Below are positions 9,213 to 17,912 of a DNA stretch of 64,000 nt, in pieces (the first letter of the stretch is position 1; the number at the start of each line of letters is the position of its first letter). This DNA comes from Bacillus sp. MYb209 (GTDB lineage Bacteria > Bacillota > Bacilli > Bacillales > Bacillaceae_G). A program made the translations under genes and the position numbers. Under the pieces are notes generated by a model. That model saw only the letters and a list, made by a program, of their open reading frames with translations. It was not told where the DNA came from and did not search any database. The stretch lies in assembly GCF_002975175.1 (NCBI RefSeq), contig NZ_PCNZ01000004.1:310001-374000 (forward strand). Reading direction: 5' to 3'.

Positions 9213-9902
9213 ATGCAAAAGATTGTAGATAATACCTTACTATTAAGCTACTTAAATAATGAGTACATAAAGAAGTTATTCCAACAATTCAATCATCCAT
9301 TTGAGATTCGCAGATATGCAGCAAAAGAAACTGTATTACAAGAAGGCGAGACTATTGACGGCCTATACATTCAAATGTCAGGACGTACAAAGATAACTTC
9401 CAGTGTAATTACAGGTAAAGCATTATTACTACGCTTTTGTTCCGCAGTTTCTATCATGGGAGATATTGAATTAATTCAATCCGTAGACATACAATCTCAT
9501 GTAACCTCCGAGCAACAGACTGATTTTCTTTTTATCGATAAAAATTATGTAACAAATTACCTATTACAAGACGTAGCCTTTCTTCAAGAGCTAATTCATC
9601 ATGTCACTTATAAACTACAAACCTGCACAACTGCTTCACGTATCAATTTACTGGCTTCTGTGGAGACACGCTTTGCTAGTTATTTATGCACAGCCCGAAA
9701 TCCATCTAATTTATTTGAGCGAGAAATTCATACTAAAGATCATCGTGAAATTGCCTCATTAATCGGGTCAACTACTCGTCATCTTAATCGAATCATTGAA
9801 AAACTAATAACTAACAATATAATTCATAAAAATAATAAGCAAATTATTGTTGATGATTGGAAAGCTATTGAAGAACTTTCAAATGGACTACGATATGAAT
9901 AA
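9213..9902 (+). CDS. Crp/Fnr family transcriptional regulator, YeiL-like
   Basis: A 229-residue regulator with an N-terminal cyclic-nucleotide-type beta-roll (about 25-140: EGETIDGLYIQMSGRTKI) and a C-terminal winged helix (about 170-220: HREIASLIGSTTRHLNRIIEKL). There is no N-terminal or internal Cys cluster of the FNR type, so oxygen sensing through Fe-S is unlikely; the ligand is unknown. It resembles the YeiL group. The start at 9213 has AAAGGAG ten bases upstream; the open frame extends to 9033 into the divergent HAD gene and is not credible there. Own terminator follows. Confidence 0.8.
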   Translation: MQKIVDNTLLLSYLNNEYIKKLFQQFNHPFEIRRYAAKETVLQEGETIDGLYIQMSGRTKITSSVITGKALLLRFCSAVSIMGDIELIQSVDIQSHVTSEQQTDFLFIDKNYVTNYLLQDVAFLQELIHHVTYKLQTCTTASRINLLASVETRFASYLCTARNPSNLFEREIHTKDHREIASLIGSTTRHLNRIIEKLITNNIIHKNNKQIIVDDWKAIEELSNGLRYE

Positions 9903-9937
9903 AAGTTTAATAATTATATAGACCCTACCTATAATAA

Positions 9938-9962
9938 AGAGACCGTTGTAAAAACGGTCTCT
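9938..9962. terminator. terminator after Crp/Fnr-type gene
   Basis: AGAGACCGTT / AACGGTCTCT, a 10-bp perfect stem with a five-base loop, between two convergent genes. Confidence 0.75.
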
Positions 9963-9964
9963 CC

Positions 9965-10390
9965 TTAAGCATAATCTTCAGTTATCGCTAATGTTGTAGG
10001 AGTTTGAAGACTTTTAGATCGTAAACGATAGGCAACGGCTTTCTTCTTATATTGCTTTATTACATCAACATGTTCCTTATAACTATATATCGATAATGTA
10101 ATTATTCTTTTTCCTTTCTTCGTTTCAATGATTATCGGCATCCCTTCACCGTGCGGCGGAAAGTAATGCTTATCTAAAAATAAAGCCTCGTTAAAGTCGT
10201 TTATAACTTGAAGTTTCATTTCACCCTCTATATTCTTTCCATCTAGCGATACAGTAGTATTTTCTTCATCAAGTTTTTGATGTAACTCAAATCTACTAAT
10301 AATTGATTCTACAACAGAAGTTGGCATACTAGAAACTAGTACTTTAAGGGCACCAAAAATAAATAATGTAACTATAAACCATGTTGTCAT
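9965..10390 (-). CDS. YfmQ-like membrane-anchored protein
   Basis: A 141-residue protein with one N-terminal membrane segment (WFIVTLFIFGALKVLVSSM), then a soluble domain that starts SVVESIISRFELHQKLDEENTTVSLDG in outline and ends in a basic stretch. It resembles the YfmQ family of Bacillus, function unknown; the match is from memory. I start at the ATG at 10390, nine bases after GGAG; three upstream in-frame ATGs (to 10405) are less well placed. No operon partner is evident: the next gene on this strand upstream is cidB-like, 58 bases away. Confidence 0.65.
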   Translation of the reverse strand: MTTWFIVTLFIFGALKVLVSSMPTSVVESIISRFELHQKLDEENTTVSLDGKNIEGEMKLQVINDFNEALFLDKHYFPPHGEGMPIIIETKKGKRIITLSIYSYKEHVDVIKQYKKKAVAYRLRSKSLQTPTTLAITEDYA

Positions 10391-10447
10391 TTTCATCATC
10401 TCCATTACATTCTCAAATAAATAGTATTATATTTCTTATTACAATTC

Positions 10448-11119
10448 TTAAAATATAAATTTCGTTCCATAAGGTATTAATATACTAATGAGTATTCCTG
10501 TTACAATCATCGTTACCGAACCGATAGTCGCTTCTTTCTCCCCTTCCTTCACTAGACGACTCACACCGATAATATGTGATGCGCAGCCCATTCCAACTCC
10601 TTTTCCAATTGTACTTGTTATACGGAAAAACTTAAGTACTGTTGGTCCGATAATAGCACCTGTTATTCCTGCAACAACTACAAAACTAGAAGTCATAGAA
10701 GGAATACCACCAATTTGATCCGATAATGAAATGGCAATTGGCATTGTCGCTAATTGCGGAAGAGTTGTTAGTATAAACTCCTTATCTATATTTAAAATTC
10801 CACCAATCACTACATTCATACTTGTTAAAGCCACTATACCTATCACTACGCCGATAAGTATCGATAAAAAGTTTTTCATAAGTATCTTTCGCTCTTTAAA
10901 TAGAGGTATGGCTAACGCTACAATTGCAGGGCTCAAGAATCCTGAAAGGATATCTCCCCCATTTTCCTTATACTCATGATGAGAGATGCCGAAAATCAAA
11001 AATAAGCAAATCATAATTGCTGTAACTGTTAATACCGGTAACGTAAATGGAAACGTATATTTTTTATACAGCTTTGTCGCAAATAAATATATTACTACAG
11101 TAATAATAATTAAGACCAT
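10448..11119 (-). CDS. CidB/LrgB family membrane protein
   Basis: A 223-residue LrgB/CidB (YohK-type) integral membrane protein with about seven hydrophobic segments; TLPQLATMPIAISLSDQIGG and GMGCASHIIGVSRLVKEGEKE are family hallmarks. Partner of a holin-like CidA/LrgA protein. Such pairs have been linked to control of murein hydrolase activity and, more recently, to export or import of pyruvate or similar acids. It follows the cidA-like gene by 23 bases, with AAGGTG ten bases before the ATG. Confidence 0.88.
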   Translation of the reverse strand: MVLIIITVVIYLFATKLYKKYTFPFTLPVLTVTAIMICLFLIFGISHHEYKENGGDILSGFLSPAIVALAIPLFKERKILMKNFLSILIGVVIGIVALTSMNVVIGGILNIDKEFILTTLPQLATMPIAISLSDQIGGIPSMTSSFVVVAGITGAIIGPTVLKFFRITSTIGKGVGMGCASHIIGVSRLVKEGEKEATIGSVTMIVTGILISILIPYGTKFIF

Positions 11120-11142
11120 TTGAATAGCGCACCTTGTCGATT

Positions 11143-11499
11143 TTATTTTTTTGATGTTACTAACAATTGACTTACATACCCTGAAACAATCAATGTTACT
11201 ATCGTACTTGCAACAACTAAAAGGAATATAACACTCCCCTTACTTAAAAGAAAAGATCCGTATTCCATTAACCCTGTTGTCGAAGGGATTAGAAATAACG
11301 GTAAAAATACTATTAATTTTTCCGCACCTACCTCAAACCACTTTAATGGCAAAATACGAGTAGAAAGGAGTAAGAACAGCATTAACATCCCTATTAAACT
11401 TCCTGGCATCGATAGATGGAATATTCCCTGAATCCACGTACCAGTTAAGCTAAATACATATAGCACGCCTACTTGAAGTAAAAGCGTCACGTACTTCAT
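11143..11499 (-). CDS. CidA/LrgA family holin-like protein
   Basis: A 118-residue protein with four membrane segments and the family pattern LSMPGSLIGMLMLFLLL followed by LKWFEVGAEKLI and FLPLFLIPSTTGLM. It is the small, holin-like half of a CidA-CidB or LrgA-LrgB pair. The gene lies between the upstream MocR-type regulator (33 bases away) and cidB-like, all on the minus strand, so the three are probably one operon. Regulation of cid-type genes by LysR or two-component systems is usual; a MocR neighbour is unusual. Confidence 0.88.
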   Translation of the reverse strand: MKYVTLLLQVGVLYVFSLTGTWIQGIFHLSMPGSLIGMLMLFLLLSTRILPLKWFEVGAEKLIVFLPLFLIPSTTGLMEYGSFLLSKGSVIFLLVVASTIVTLIVSGYVSQLLVTSKK

Positions 11500-11532
11500 T
11501 TCTTTCCCTCATTTCAATATTACGCATCACTA

Positions 11533-12966
11533 TTATGAAATCTCGTTTAACGTTTCCGCAAACCTTGTAATTCCAAGTTGGATTTGTTCTACATCTACTC
11601 TCCCAAAAGTAAAACGAATATATTCACTTTTAGAACCTAAAACACTTCCTGGGACAAACGCTACACCATTTCGTATAGATTCACCTAATAAATGATATTC
11701 ATCAAACGTTCCTTGCACTTTGCACCATAAATGTATTCCACCCTCCGGAACGAAAAATTCAACCTGATCCCCTAATAATTCTTCAAGCTTTCTAATTAAC
11801 TCATCTCTTCTTTGTTTCAATTGTCCACGAAGCATTGTAATATGTGCATGAAAATCTTCTGATTCTAAAAATTGATTTGCCACCCACTGCGTAAATACAC
11901 TATGGCCAAAATCAACTTGTTGCTTCGCATCTGCTAAACGTTCTATTACACGCGTAGGTCCAATTACCCAGCCAATACGTAATCCTGATGCAACAATTTT
12001 TGATAATGAACTTACATAAAGAACATTTCCATTTTGATCCATCGATTTTAATGTTGGATTCACTTCTCCATTAAATGTAGTTAAACTGTACGGATCATCT
12101 TCTACAATTGGTATACCGAATTCAGAAGACAGTTCTAAAATCTTTTTACGTCTTGCTAATGAAAGCACAGTGCCAGTTGGATTTTGATAATCTGGATTCA
12201 AAAACACCATACGAATACGATGCTTTTTATGCAAATCAATTAAGTCATCTGGATTCATTCCATGCTGATCAACAGGTAAATGGAATATTTTTAAGCCAGC
12301 GGATTTAAACATCGGAAGTGAGAAACAATACGAAGGATCCTCAATCGCAATCGCATCTCCAGGTTTTAATAAGCATTGAACGATAAGATTAAGCGCCTGT
12401 TGTGCTCCAGATGTAATTAGTATAGAACTTGAATCCGCTTCAATTTGTTTATATTGCTGAACATGTGCTGCAATTGTTTTTCTCAACATTTCATTTCCAA
12501 GTGGATGGTCATAACCGAGGTTTTCCATAAACGTTTTCTCCGACAAAATTGTTCGAAATCTATCACTCGGAATTAATTCTGGTGACAATTCACCACTGGC
12601 TAAATTAATTAAGTCATCTTTTTGTGTTTCCGTTCGAATTTGTTGAACAAGTGGTACATTAGGTAAGAACGATCCATCCTCAACGTACCTACCCCAGTTC
12701 GGTATTCGTTTATGTGACACACCCCATATGTCTGTATTCACCCGTGTTCCGCTTCCTTTTTTCCGTTCTACTACCCCAAGTGATTTTAATTCTTCATACG
12801 CAGCTACTATTGTGCTCCGGTTCACTTGTAATTCCTTTGCTAACATACGCTCAGAAGGTAACTTGCTATCAGAAGGAAATTCACCTGAAGAAATACCCCT
12901 TTCAATATAATCAGCAATTTGTTTATATACAGGTGTCTTATCTGCACGATTTGGTTTCCATTCCAT
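11533..12966 (-). CDS. MocR-type GntR/aminotransferase-like regulator
   Basis: A 477-residue MocR/PdxR-type regulator: an N-terminal GntR winged helix (residues 5-75: SERMLAKELQVNRSTIVAAYEEL) joined to a fold-type I aminotransferase domain (about 110-470). The pyridoxal phosphate lysine is probably Lys323 in SSLSKIVASGLRIGW; DNPDYQNPTGT-type and VEDDPYS motifs are also present. These proteins use PLP adducts of amines or amino acids as signals. The start at 12966 follows AGGAGG. Direct repeats overlap its promoter region, suggesting autoregulation, and it probably controls the downstream cidA-cidB-like genes (inference). Confidence 0.88.
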   Translation of the reverse strand: MEWKPNRADKTPVYKQIADYIERGISSGEFPSDSKLPSERMLAKELQVNRSTIVAAYEELKSLGVVERKKGSGTRVNTDIWGVSHKRIPNWGRYVEDGSFLPNVPLVQQIRTETQKDDLINLASGELSPELIPSDRFRTILSEKTFMENLGYDHPLGNEMLRKTIAAHVQQYKQIEADSSSILITSGAQQALNLIVQCLLKPGDAIAIEDPSYCFSLPMFKSAGLKIFHLPVDQHGMNPDDLIDLHKKHRIRMVFLNPDYQNPTGTVLSLARRKKILELSSEFGIPIVEDDPYSLTTFNGEVNPTLKSMDQNGNVLYVSSLSKIVASGLRIGWVIGPTRVIERLADAKQQVDFGHSVFTQWVANQFLESEDFHAHITMLRGQLKQRRDELIRKLEELLGDQVEFFVPEGGIHLWCKVQGTFDEYHLLGESIRNGVAFVPGSVLGSKSEYIRFTFGRVDVEQIQLGITRFAETLNEIS

Positions 12967-12989
12967 ATAGTTGCCTCCTCTCAAAACTA

Positions 12990-13035
12990 ACTATACCTTA
13001 CTCACTAATAACAGTATTCACTGTAACAATAGTAT
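12990..13035 (-). promoter_or_regulatory. tandem direct repeats and -10 before the mocR gene
   Basis: On the plus strand two adjacent repeats are seen: TCACTAATAACAGTAT (13002-13017) and TCACTGTAACAATAGTAT (13018-13035). Read on the minus strand they precede a TATAGT -10-like element at 12990-12995. Tandem direct repeats overlapping the promoter are what MocR regulators usually bind. Confidence 0.5.
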
Positions 13036-13196
13036 TAATTAAGCGCATGATTTAAAAATGTTTCTACCGTCATATTAAAGCTAGTCGGCTGTTCTAAATA
13101 AGGCAAGTGCCCGCTATTTTTAAACAATATGACAGGACCCGATCCTTCTATATTGTTTAAAATCTTTCGATTCTTATATTCAAAATACATATTCAT
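13035..13196 (-). pseudogene. alpha/beta hydrolase with internal deletion
   Basis: An open frame of 53 codons that joins the two ends of an alpha/beta hydrolase. The first half (YFEYKNRKILNNIEGSGPVILF) is the typical start of such enzymes, just before the HGxxG oxyanion loop. The second half (NSGHLPYLEQPTSFN, then VETFLNHAL) is the typical C-terminus holding the catalytic His. About 200 residues with the nucleophile Ser and catalytic Asp are missing, and the join is in frame. AAGGTG precedes the start. It cannot be an active hydrolase. Start at 13196 or 13190. Confidence 0.75.
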
Positions 13197-13213
13197 CACC
13201 TTCAGTTATAGCA

Positions 13214-13894
13214 TCACTTATTCTTATCTTTGAATGGATATATCCAAAACGGTTCTCTTTCTAACCACTCAACTGTTTCTGGAACACCTTCTTCATACTC
13301 TCTTTCCAGCTCATCCACTTTAGTTGTAAATTGTGATGCATGTGCTCGTAATGCCTCCAATTTTTTCGGAACATATTCCGTCACTTCATTTTTAAAATCT
13401 GGAGGACCAATTTCGTCTTCATGATTTTTCGAAAAAGCTACAGCATAAAAGACCGGTCGTTTACTTTCCGAAATATTAGCTACTGCCTCTACTACCGCTT
13501 CCCCTGTTGCATCGTGATCTGGATGAACTGCATACCCAGGATAGAAAGAAATAACTACAGAAGGATTCAATTCTTCAATATAGTTTTGAATCAGACCTCT
13601 TAATTGTCCAGGCTCTTCAAATTCAAGAGTTTTATCACGATATCCCATCATACGTAAATCTTCAATCCCTAAAATATTTGTAGCTCGCTTTAACTCTTTC
13701 TCTCTAATAGCATATAAAGATTCACGTGTTGCAAAAGGTGGATTCCCCATCGCTCTCCCCATTTCACCAAGTGTTAAGCAAACATAAGTAAGAGGGACTT
13801 TCTGCTCAGTATAAGCCAAAATTGTGCCAGCCACACAATACGACTCATCATCTGGGTGCGGGAAAACAACTAAAACGTGGCGCTCATTTTTCAT
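13214..13894 (-). CDS. bshB2: bacillithiol biosynthesis deacetylase BshB2
   Basis: A 226-residue LmbE-family zinc deacetylase, the YojG/BshB2 type that removes the acetyl group from GlcNAc-malate in bacillithiol synthesis. Zinc and catalytic motifs are HPDDESY near the N-terminus and AVHPDHDATGEA in the middle; PFATRESLYAIREKELKRA is typical of the family. I start at the ATG at 13894; a TTG one codon upstream (13897) has slightly better spacing to AGGAG and may be used. The open frame to 13951 overlaps the upstream small gene and is not supported. Its neighbour is a small two-segment membrane protein rather than yojF. Confidence 0.88.
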   Translation of the reverse strand: MKNERHVLVVFPHPDDESYCVAGTILAYTEQKVPLTYVCLTLGEMGRAMGNPPFATRESLYAIREKELKRATNILGIEDLRMMGYRDKTLEFEEPGQLRGLIQNYIEELNPSVVISFYPGYAVHPDHDATGEAVVEAVANISESKRPVFYAVAFSKNHEDEIGPPDFKNEVTEYVPKKLEALRAHASQFTTKVDELEREYEEGVPETVEWLEREPFWIYPFKDKNK

Positions 13895-13926
13895 CAATAC
13901 ATTAACTCCTCCATCATATACAAACT

Positions 13927-14121
13927 CTATAAAATAACGACCGCATACCATGTAACCCCCACAAGTAGTCCTAAAAGAAGGATGACATAGATAGCAGATA
14001 AATTTTTCACATTCTTCTTTGTAGACTTACCGTAATTCTCTTCCACATTTCGTGCGACTAGTACGGTCCCAAACAGTGATACAACTACAATAATAACAAC
14101 TAGTGAAATTGCAAAACTCAT
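13927..14121 (-). CDS. small two-segment membrane protein
   Basis: A 64-residue protein with two hydrophobic helices (about 4-23 and 43-63) joined by a basic loop VEENYGKSTKKNVKN. No known family recognised. It ends 32 bases before bshB2 on the same strand, so the two are probably co-transcribed. Function unknown. Confidence 0.65.
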   Translation of the reverse strand: MSFAISLVVIIVVVSLFGTVLVARNVEENYGKSTKKNVKNLSAIYVILLLGLLVGVTWYAVVIL

Positions 14122-14288
14122 TGTCTTTTCACCTCTCTAAAACCAGTCTATTTAAACAAAGGAGATACATATAAAATGTCCTTCTTAAGGTATCAATAAA
14201 ATACTACCTTTCTTCTCTTATCATAATAGATGTTTGTAAAAAACGGACCAACCACTTTCGTGTTTTTTTGCTCATCCACTTTAAAAAT

Positions 14289-14324
14289 AAAAAGCAACTG
14301 ATCACTTATGGCCAGTTGCTTTTT
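14289..14324 (-). terminator. terminator of the glycosidase-gntR operon
   Basis: AAAAAGCAACTG / CAGTTGCTTTTT, a 12-bp perfect stem with a 12-base loop, 24 bases after the gntR stop. The rest of 14122-14347 shows no gene. Confidence 0.85.
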
Positions 14325-14347
14325 CGCAGGATTATTTATATTCATTT

Positions 14348-15055
14348 TCACTTGAAATTAATCCGATTCAGAAGTTTGGTCTTTTCATAATGAAACATCG
14401 ATTGAGATAACTCGAAAATTGTTCCATTTACAAGATAAACTGTATTTTCAATAAGAAGCGCCGGATCACCTTCATTTAGTTCTAAAAGCTGTGCATTTTC
14501 TTTATTTACTTTTTCACAACTAATAACTTTATCGGCAAAACCAATATTTAATCGTAAATCTTCAATGAAATAACTGTATACAGAGCTTAATGCTATTTCT
14601 TCATTCAAATAAGGAATGATATCCTTTTTGAAATAACTTACTTCCATAGAGAATGGTTTCCCATCTACAATTCTTAAGCGCTTCAAAAAATATAACCTAG
14701 TTCCAACTTCACATTGCATCCGCTTTGCTATCTCTTCTTCCGCATCTATTACTTCAAGCTCTAACACTTTCGTTTCAATATTTTGTGAAACGAGGTTTTT
14801 CGTTAATCCACGCAAACTGCCTAGATTAATGTAATCTGTTACAGAAGTTTCGCGTAAAAACATGCCACTACCTTGTACTTGAAATATATAGCCTCTATTA
14901 ACAAGCTGGCTAATCACTTTACGTATCGTATTACGGCTTACTTCAAATCGATTCATCAATGCTTCTTCTGTAGGTAGTTTTTTCGTTTCATTAAAAAGCC
15001 CGTCTCGAATGTTTTGCTCTAACACATCTGCAATTTGTTTATACTTTGCACGCAT
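14348..15055 (-). CDS. GntR/HutC-type regulator with UTRA domain
   Basis: A 235-residue sugar-type GntR repressor: an N-terminal winged helix (LPTEEALMNRFEVSRNTIRKVISQLVNRGYIFQVQGSGMFL in outline, residues 5-68) and a C-terminal UTRA effector domain (about 90-230). It follows the family 1 glycosidase gene by 30 bases in the same operon and probably represses that operon in response to a phospho-sugar or sugar (inference from context and family). AGGAG lies eight bases before the ATG. A perfect palindrome upstream of the glycosidase gene is a candidate operator. Confidence 0.85.
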   Translation of the reverse strand: MRAKYKQIADVLEQNIRDGLFNETKKLPTEEALMNRFEVSRNTIRKVISQLVNRGYIFQVQGSGMFLRETSVTDYINLGSLRGLTKNLVSQNIETKVLELEVIDAEEEIAKRMQCEVGTRLYFLKRLRIVDGKPFSMEVSYFKKDIIPYLNEEIALSSVYSYFIEDLRLNIGFADKVISCEKVNKENAQLLELNEGDPALLIENTVYLVNGTIFELSQSMFHYEKTKLLNRINFK

Positions 15056-15085
15056 ACACTTTCTCCTAAAATACTCTTTTATCTG

Positions 15086-16495
15086 TTATAACTCTTCTCC
15101 TCTCGTTTCGATCACATGCTTATACCAATGAAACGAAAGTTTCTTCTTACGTTTTAAGTTATCATTATGATCGACAAAAATAAAGCCATATTGCTTTTTA
15201 TATCCATTTAGCCAACTTAATAAATCGATAACAGACCATGCATAATACCCTTTTAAATTAATTCCCTCTTGAATTGCACGCTTCATTACTTTTAAATGCT
15301 CTTCAATGAATTTAATTCTCGGAATATCTACAATTTCTCCGTCAATGATTGGATCTTCATCACCAAGTCCATTTTCCGTTACATACATCTTTATGTCACC
15401 GTAGCGTACTTTCAACATATGCAATCCATCTAAGAAACCTTCGGGAGATATTTCCCATCCCCATTTTGTATATGTTTTATCATCCATTTTAACTGTTCGA
15501 TAAAAACCATCAAAAGAAGGATTACCCGGAGCAAGTGTTGAGTTTTCTCGAGAATGTTCCTCGCTCTTTATATCCATATCGTATCTTTCTACTCGTATCG
15601 GTTGATAATAATTCAAGCCAATAAAATCATTTTTTCCAGCATTTTGTTTAATGATTTCTAATTCTTCAACCGTCCAATTAGGAGTCCATCCTTTTTCCTT
15701 TAATTCCTGCACAACATAAGACGGATACTCACCTTTTAAAACTGGATCATAGTACCAATACATTTCATATTCATTCGCATGATTTGCTGCTAGTATATTT
15801 TCTTTTTGATCATCCACACTATAAGCAGGTAAGAAAACATGCGTAATCCCAATCTCTCCATATTGTTTCAGCTGCTTGTACACTGCAACTGTTTTTGCAT
15901 GTGCATAAAATACATAATGAGTCGCTTGAAAGTACTTTGAAACATCATTTTGTATTCCTGGTGGATGTGCACCTTTTAAATACCCTAGTCCACAAAACAT
16001 TACTGTTTCGTTAAAAGTAATCCAATGTTTCACTCTATCACCAAATGCTTTAAAACAAATCTCTGCGTATTTTACGAAAGCCTCTGCTGTTCGTTTATTC
16101 GTCCATCCACCATCTTTTTCTAATGGTAAAGGTAAATCCCAATGATATAAAGTTACAAACGGTACAATCCCGTATTTTAAACATTCATCAATTAAGTTGT
16201 TATAAAATTCTATTCCTTTTTCATTTACCTCTCCATCTCCAGTCGGCAATATTCTCGCCCAAGAAATAGAAAAGCGATACGATTCTAATCCCATCTCAGC
16301 CATTAAGCGAACATCTTCCTTATATCGATGATAATGATCAACAGCTACATCACCATTTGTTCCATTGTATGTTTTGCCAGGAATTTTTGAAAACTCATCC
16401 CAATTCGTAACACCTTTTCCATCTTCATTCCATGCACCTTCTACTTGATAAGAAGCTGAAGCAGCCCCGAATAAAAAATCATGTGGAAACTTCAT
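15086..16495 (-). CDS. glycoside hydrolase family 1 beta-glucosidase or 6-phospho-beta-glucosidase
   Basis: A 469-residue GH1 beta/alpha-barrel enzyme that cleaves beta-glucosides. The acid/base Glu is in WITFNE near 161 and the nucleophile Glu in YVTENG near 372; FLFGAASASYQVEGAWNEDGKG at the N-terminus, in two parts, is standard. The region that separates phospho- from plain glucosidases reads DLLSWLNGYKKQYGF: it has a Trp as in beta-glucosidases but Ser and Lys/Tyr nearby as in 6-phospho enzymes, so I leave specificity open. The start at 16495 follows GGAGG; the frame extends 11 codons further without support. No phosphotransferase gene is adjacent. Confidence 0.9.
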   Translation of the reverse strand: MKFPHDFLFGAASASYQVEGAWNEDGKGVTNWDEFSKIPGKTYNGTNGDVAVDHYHRYKEDVRLMAEMGLESYRFSISWARILPTGDGEVNEKGIEFYNNLIDECLKYGIVPFVTLYHWDLPLPLEKDGGWTNKRTAEAFVKYAEICFKAFGDRVKHWITFNETVMFCGLGYLKGAHPPGIQNDVSKYFQATHYVFYAHAKTVAVYKQLKQYGEIGITHVFLPAYSVDDQKENILAANHANEYEMYWYYDPVLKGEYPSYVVQELKEKGWTPNWTVEELEIIKQNAGKNDFIGLNYYQPIRVERYDMDIKSEEHSRENSTLAPGNPSFDGFYRTVKMDDKTYTKWGWEISPEGFLDGLHMLKVRYGDIKMYVTENGLGDEDPIIDGEIVDIPRIKFIEEHLKVMKRAIQEGINLKGYYAWSVIDLLSWLNGYKKQYGFIFVDHNDNLKRKKKLSFHWYKHVIETRGEEL

Positions 16496-16538
16496 AGTAT
16501 ATACCTCCGTTTCATTACAATAAATCAAATTTATTACT

Positions 16539-16572
16539 ACATATAAAATTTATAGGTACAAATTTTATATGT
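16539..16572 (-). promoter_or_regulatory. palindromic operator candidate of the glycosidase operon
   Basis: Perfect inverted repeat ACATATAAAATTT / AAATTTTATATGT around an eight-base centre, ending 44 bases before the glycosidase start. Its place and symmetry fit a binding site for the GntR/UTRA regulator of this operon. Confidence 0.55.
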
Positions 16573-16659
16573 GTAATTATATCGCAAGTTTCGATTTTTT
16601 CCTATCATGAAAGTACGATATGTAAAACTATACCTAATGTTAATTTTTAGAAAACAAAA

Positions 16660-16686
16660 AAGAAGCGATGTATTTTATCGCTTCTT
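16660..16686 (-). terminator. terminator of plcA
   Basis: AAGAAGCGAT / ATCGCTTCTT stem with a seven-base loop and a T-run on the minus strand, 14 bases after the plcA stop. Confidence 0.8.
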
Positions 16687-16699
16687 ACTATTACAATCT

Positions 16700-17689
16700 T
16701 CATTCTTTTATAAGTGACTTATTCGCTCTTATAACTTCTTGATAAAGTATTGGTGACCATTTTTCATTTATATAATCTTGAATCATCCAGCCTACTCTTT
16801 TAGGATTCTTTTGTTTCATATAGTTTGCAATTTCAGGATTTATATAAGAGGCGTAATAATATGGACTATTCCATGCTGTACCACCAGAAGACAAGCTTGT
16901 AAAATTAATATACAGATGATTACAATCTTCACTATTGTTAATCGTTTCATTTATCGTATCTTTAATAGATTTTACTTTCTCATCATAACTCACTTTATAT
17001 TTATCTTGTACTGTTACATTTACATTTTGATTTACAGTTGTCGTAAACGTCTCATTATCTGGCCAATAAAAATTATTATATCCTCCAGATTCATTACTAC
17101 CACTATATCTTTTTAGTAGTACAATTTTCCCTCGAGCATCTCCAAGCTTTATATTCCCTTCTGTTTTTAAAAAGATAGGATCAAGGAAATAATTTTTTTC
17201 AAACGTACTACTAAATGAATCTTCTGCCCCTTTCATATCCTCATACTCTTTTTTTAAAGACATAATAATCGTTTCACTTGGGTTATCTTTTAAAAATTGT
17301 TTCGCTTCATTTATAAATTCGTGCAATGTTACATAAAGATATAGTGGCCCATGATGAAGAACTATCGTATTATCATCTGTTAAACGCCCTCTAATATCAA
17401 AAATTCTAGCTCCGTGATCCATTTGGTAACGAAAATCATATTCTTGCGTCATTCCCCATACTTGCTTTATCGGATTTTGCAACTTGAACGTTCCACTATC
17501 ATGTGTTCCTGGAATTGAAATTCGTGTTAACGGTATGTCATCAGGTATAGGTTGCATCCATTTTGACCAGTTTTCAAGCCCATTACCAGAGCTAGCAGCA
17601 ACTGCTTGCTTATCATTGAAAGCAAATACAAATGTGCTAAGTATAGTACTACATATGAATAATTTCAAAATAAACTTCTTATTGCTCAT
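16700..17689 (-). CDS. plcA: phosphatidylinositol-specific phospholipase C
   Basis: A 329-residue secreted enzyme that cleaves phosphatidylinositol and releases GPI-anchored proteins from host cells. An N-terminal signal peptide (about 1-31, ending in QAVAA) leaves a mature protein of 298 residues, the size of the well-studied B. cereus enzyme. The catalytic histidines are His63 in PGTHDSG and His113 in LHHGP, which are 32 and 82 in mature numbering. Substrate-binding residues in FDIRGR are present. It is monocistronic and diverges from a LysM/SleB hydrolase gene; two PlcR boxes lie between them, so it is expected to be switched on by the quorum regulator PlcR at entry to stationary phase. 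Confidence 0.97.
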   Translation of the reverse strand: MSNKKFILKLFICSTILSTFVFAFNDKQAVAASSGNGLENWSKWMQPIPDDIPLTRISIPGTHDSGTFKLQNPIKQVWGMTQEYDFRYQMDHGARIFDIRGRLTDDNTIVLHHGPLYLYVTLHEFINEAKQFLKDNPSETIIMSLKKEYEDMKGAEDSFSSTFEKNYFLDPIFLKTEGNIKLGDARGKIVLLKRYSGSNESGGYNNFYWPDNETFTTTVNQNVNVTVQDKYKVSYDEKVKSIKDTINETINNSEDCNHLYINFTSLSSGGTAWNSPYYYASYINPEIANYMKQKNPKRVGWMIQDYINEKWSPILYQEVIRANKSLIKE

Positions 17690-17769
17690 TTTTATTCCTC
17701 TCTTTTTCTGTTTTTACATCAAACTTATTGAATATAATATAAGCTACTTAATAAATAACATTTCATAAA

Positions 17770-17785
17770 TATGGAATATTGCATA
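17770..17785. promoter_or_regulatory. PlcR box proximal to plcA
   Basis: TATGGAATATTGCATA matches the PlcR consensus TATGnAnnnnTnCATA exactly, 81 bases before the plcA start. It probably serves plcA. Confidence 0.85.
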
Positions 17786-17896
17786 GAAGTAAAATTTAAA
17801 AGCATTCACATATTCTCAATGCATTAGGAAAATTTAAAATCCCTTTCCACTAGATAAATTATAGTAATCAACAACATGAACTTCAATGGGCTTTCA

Positions 17897-17912
17897 TATG
17901 CAATATTTCATA
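17897..17912. promoter_or_regulatory. PlcR box facing the LysM/SleB gene
   Basis: TATGCAATATTTCATA is a second exact match to TATGnAnnnnTnCATA, 155 bases before the start of the divergent cell-wall hydrolase. One box per direction is the simplest reading. Confidence 0.85.
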
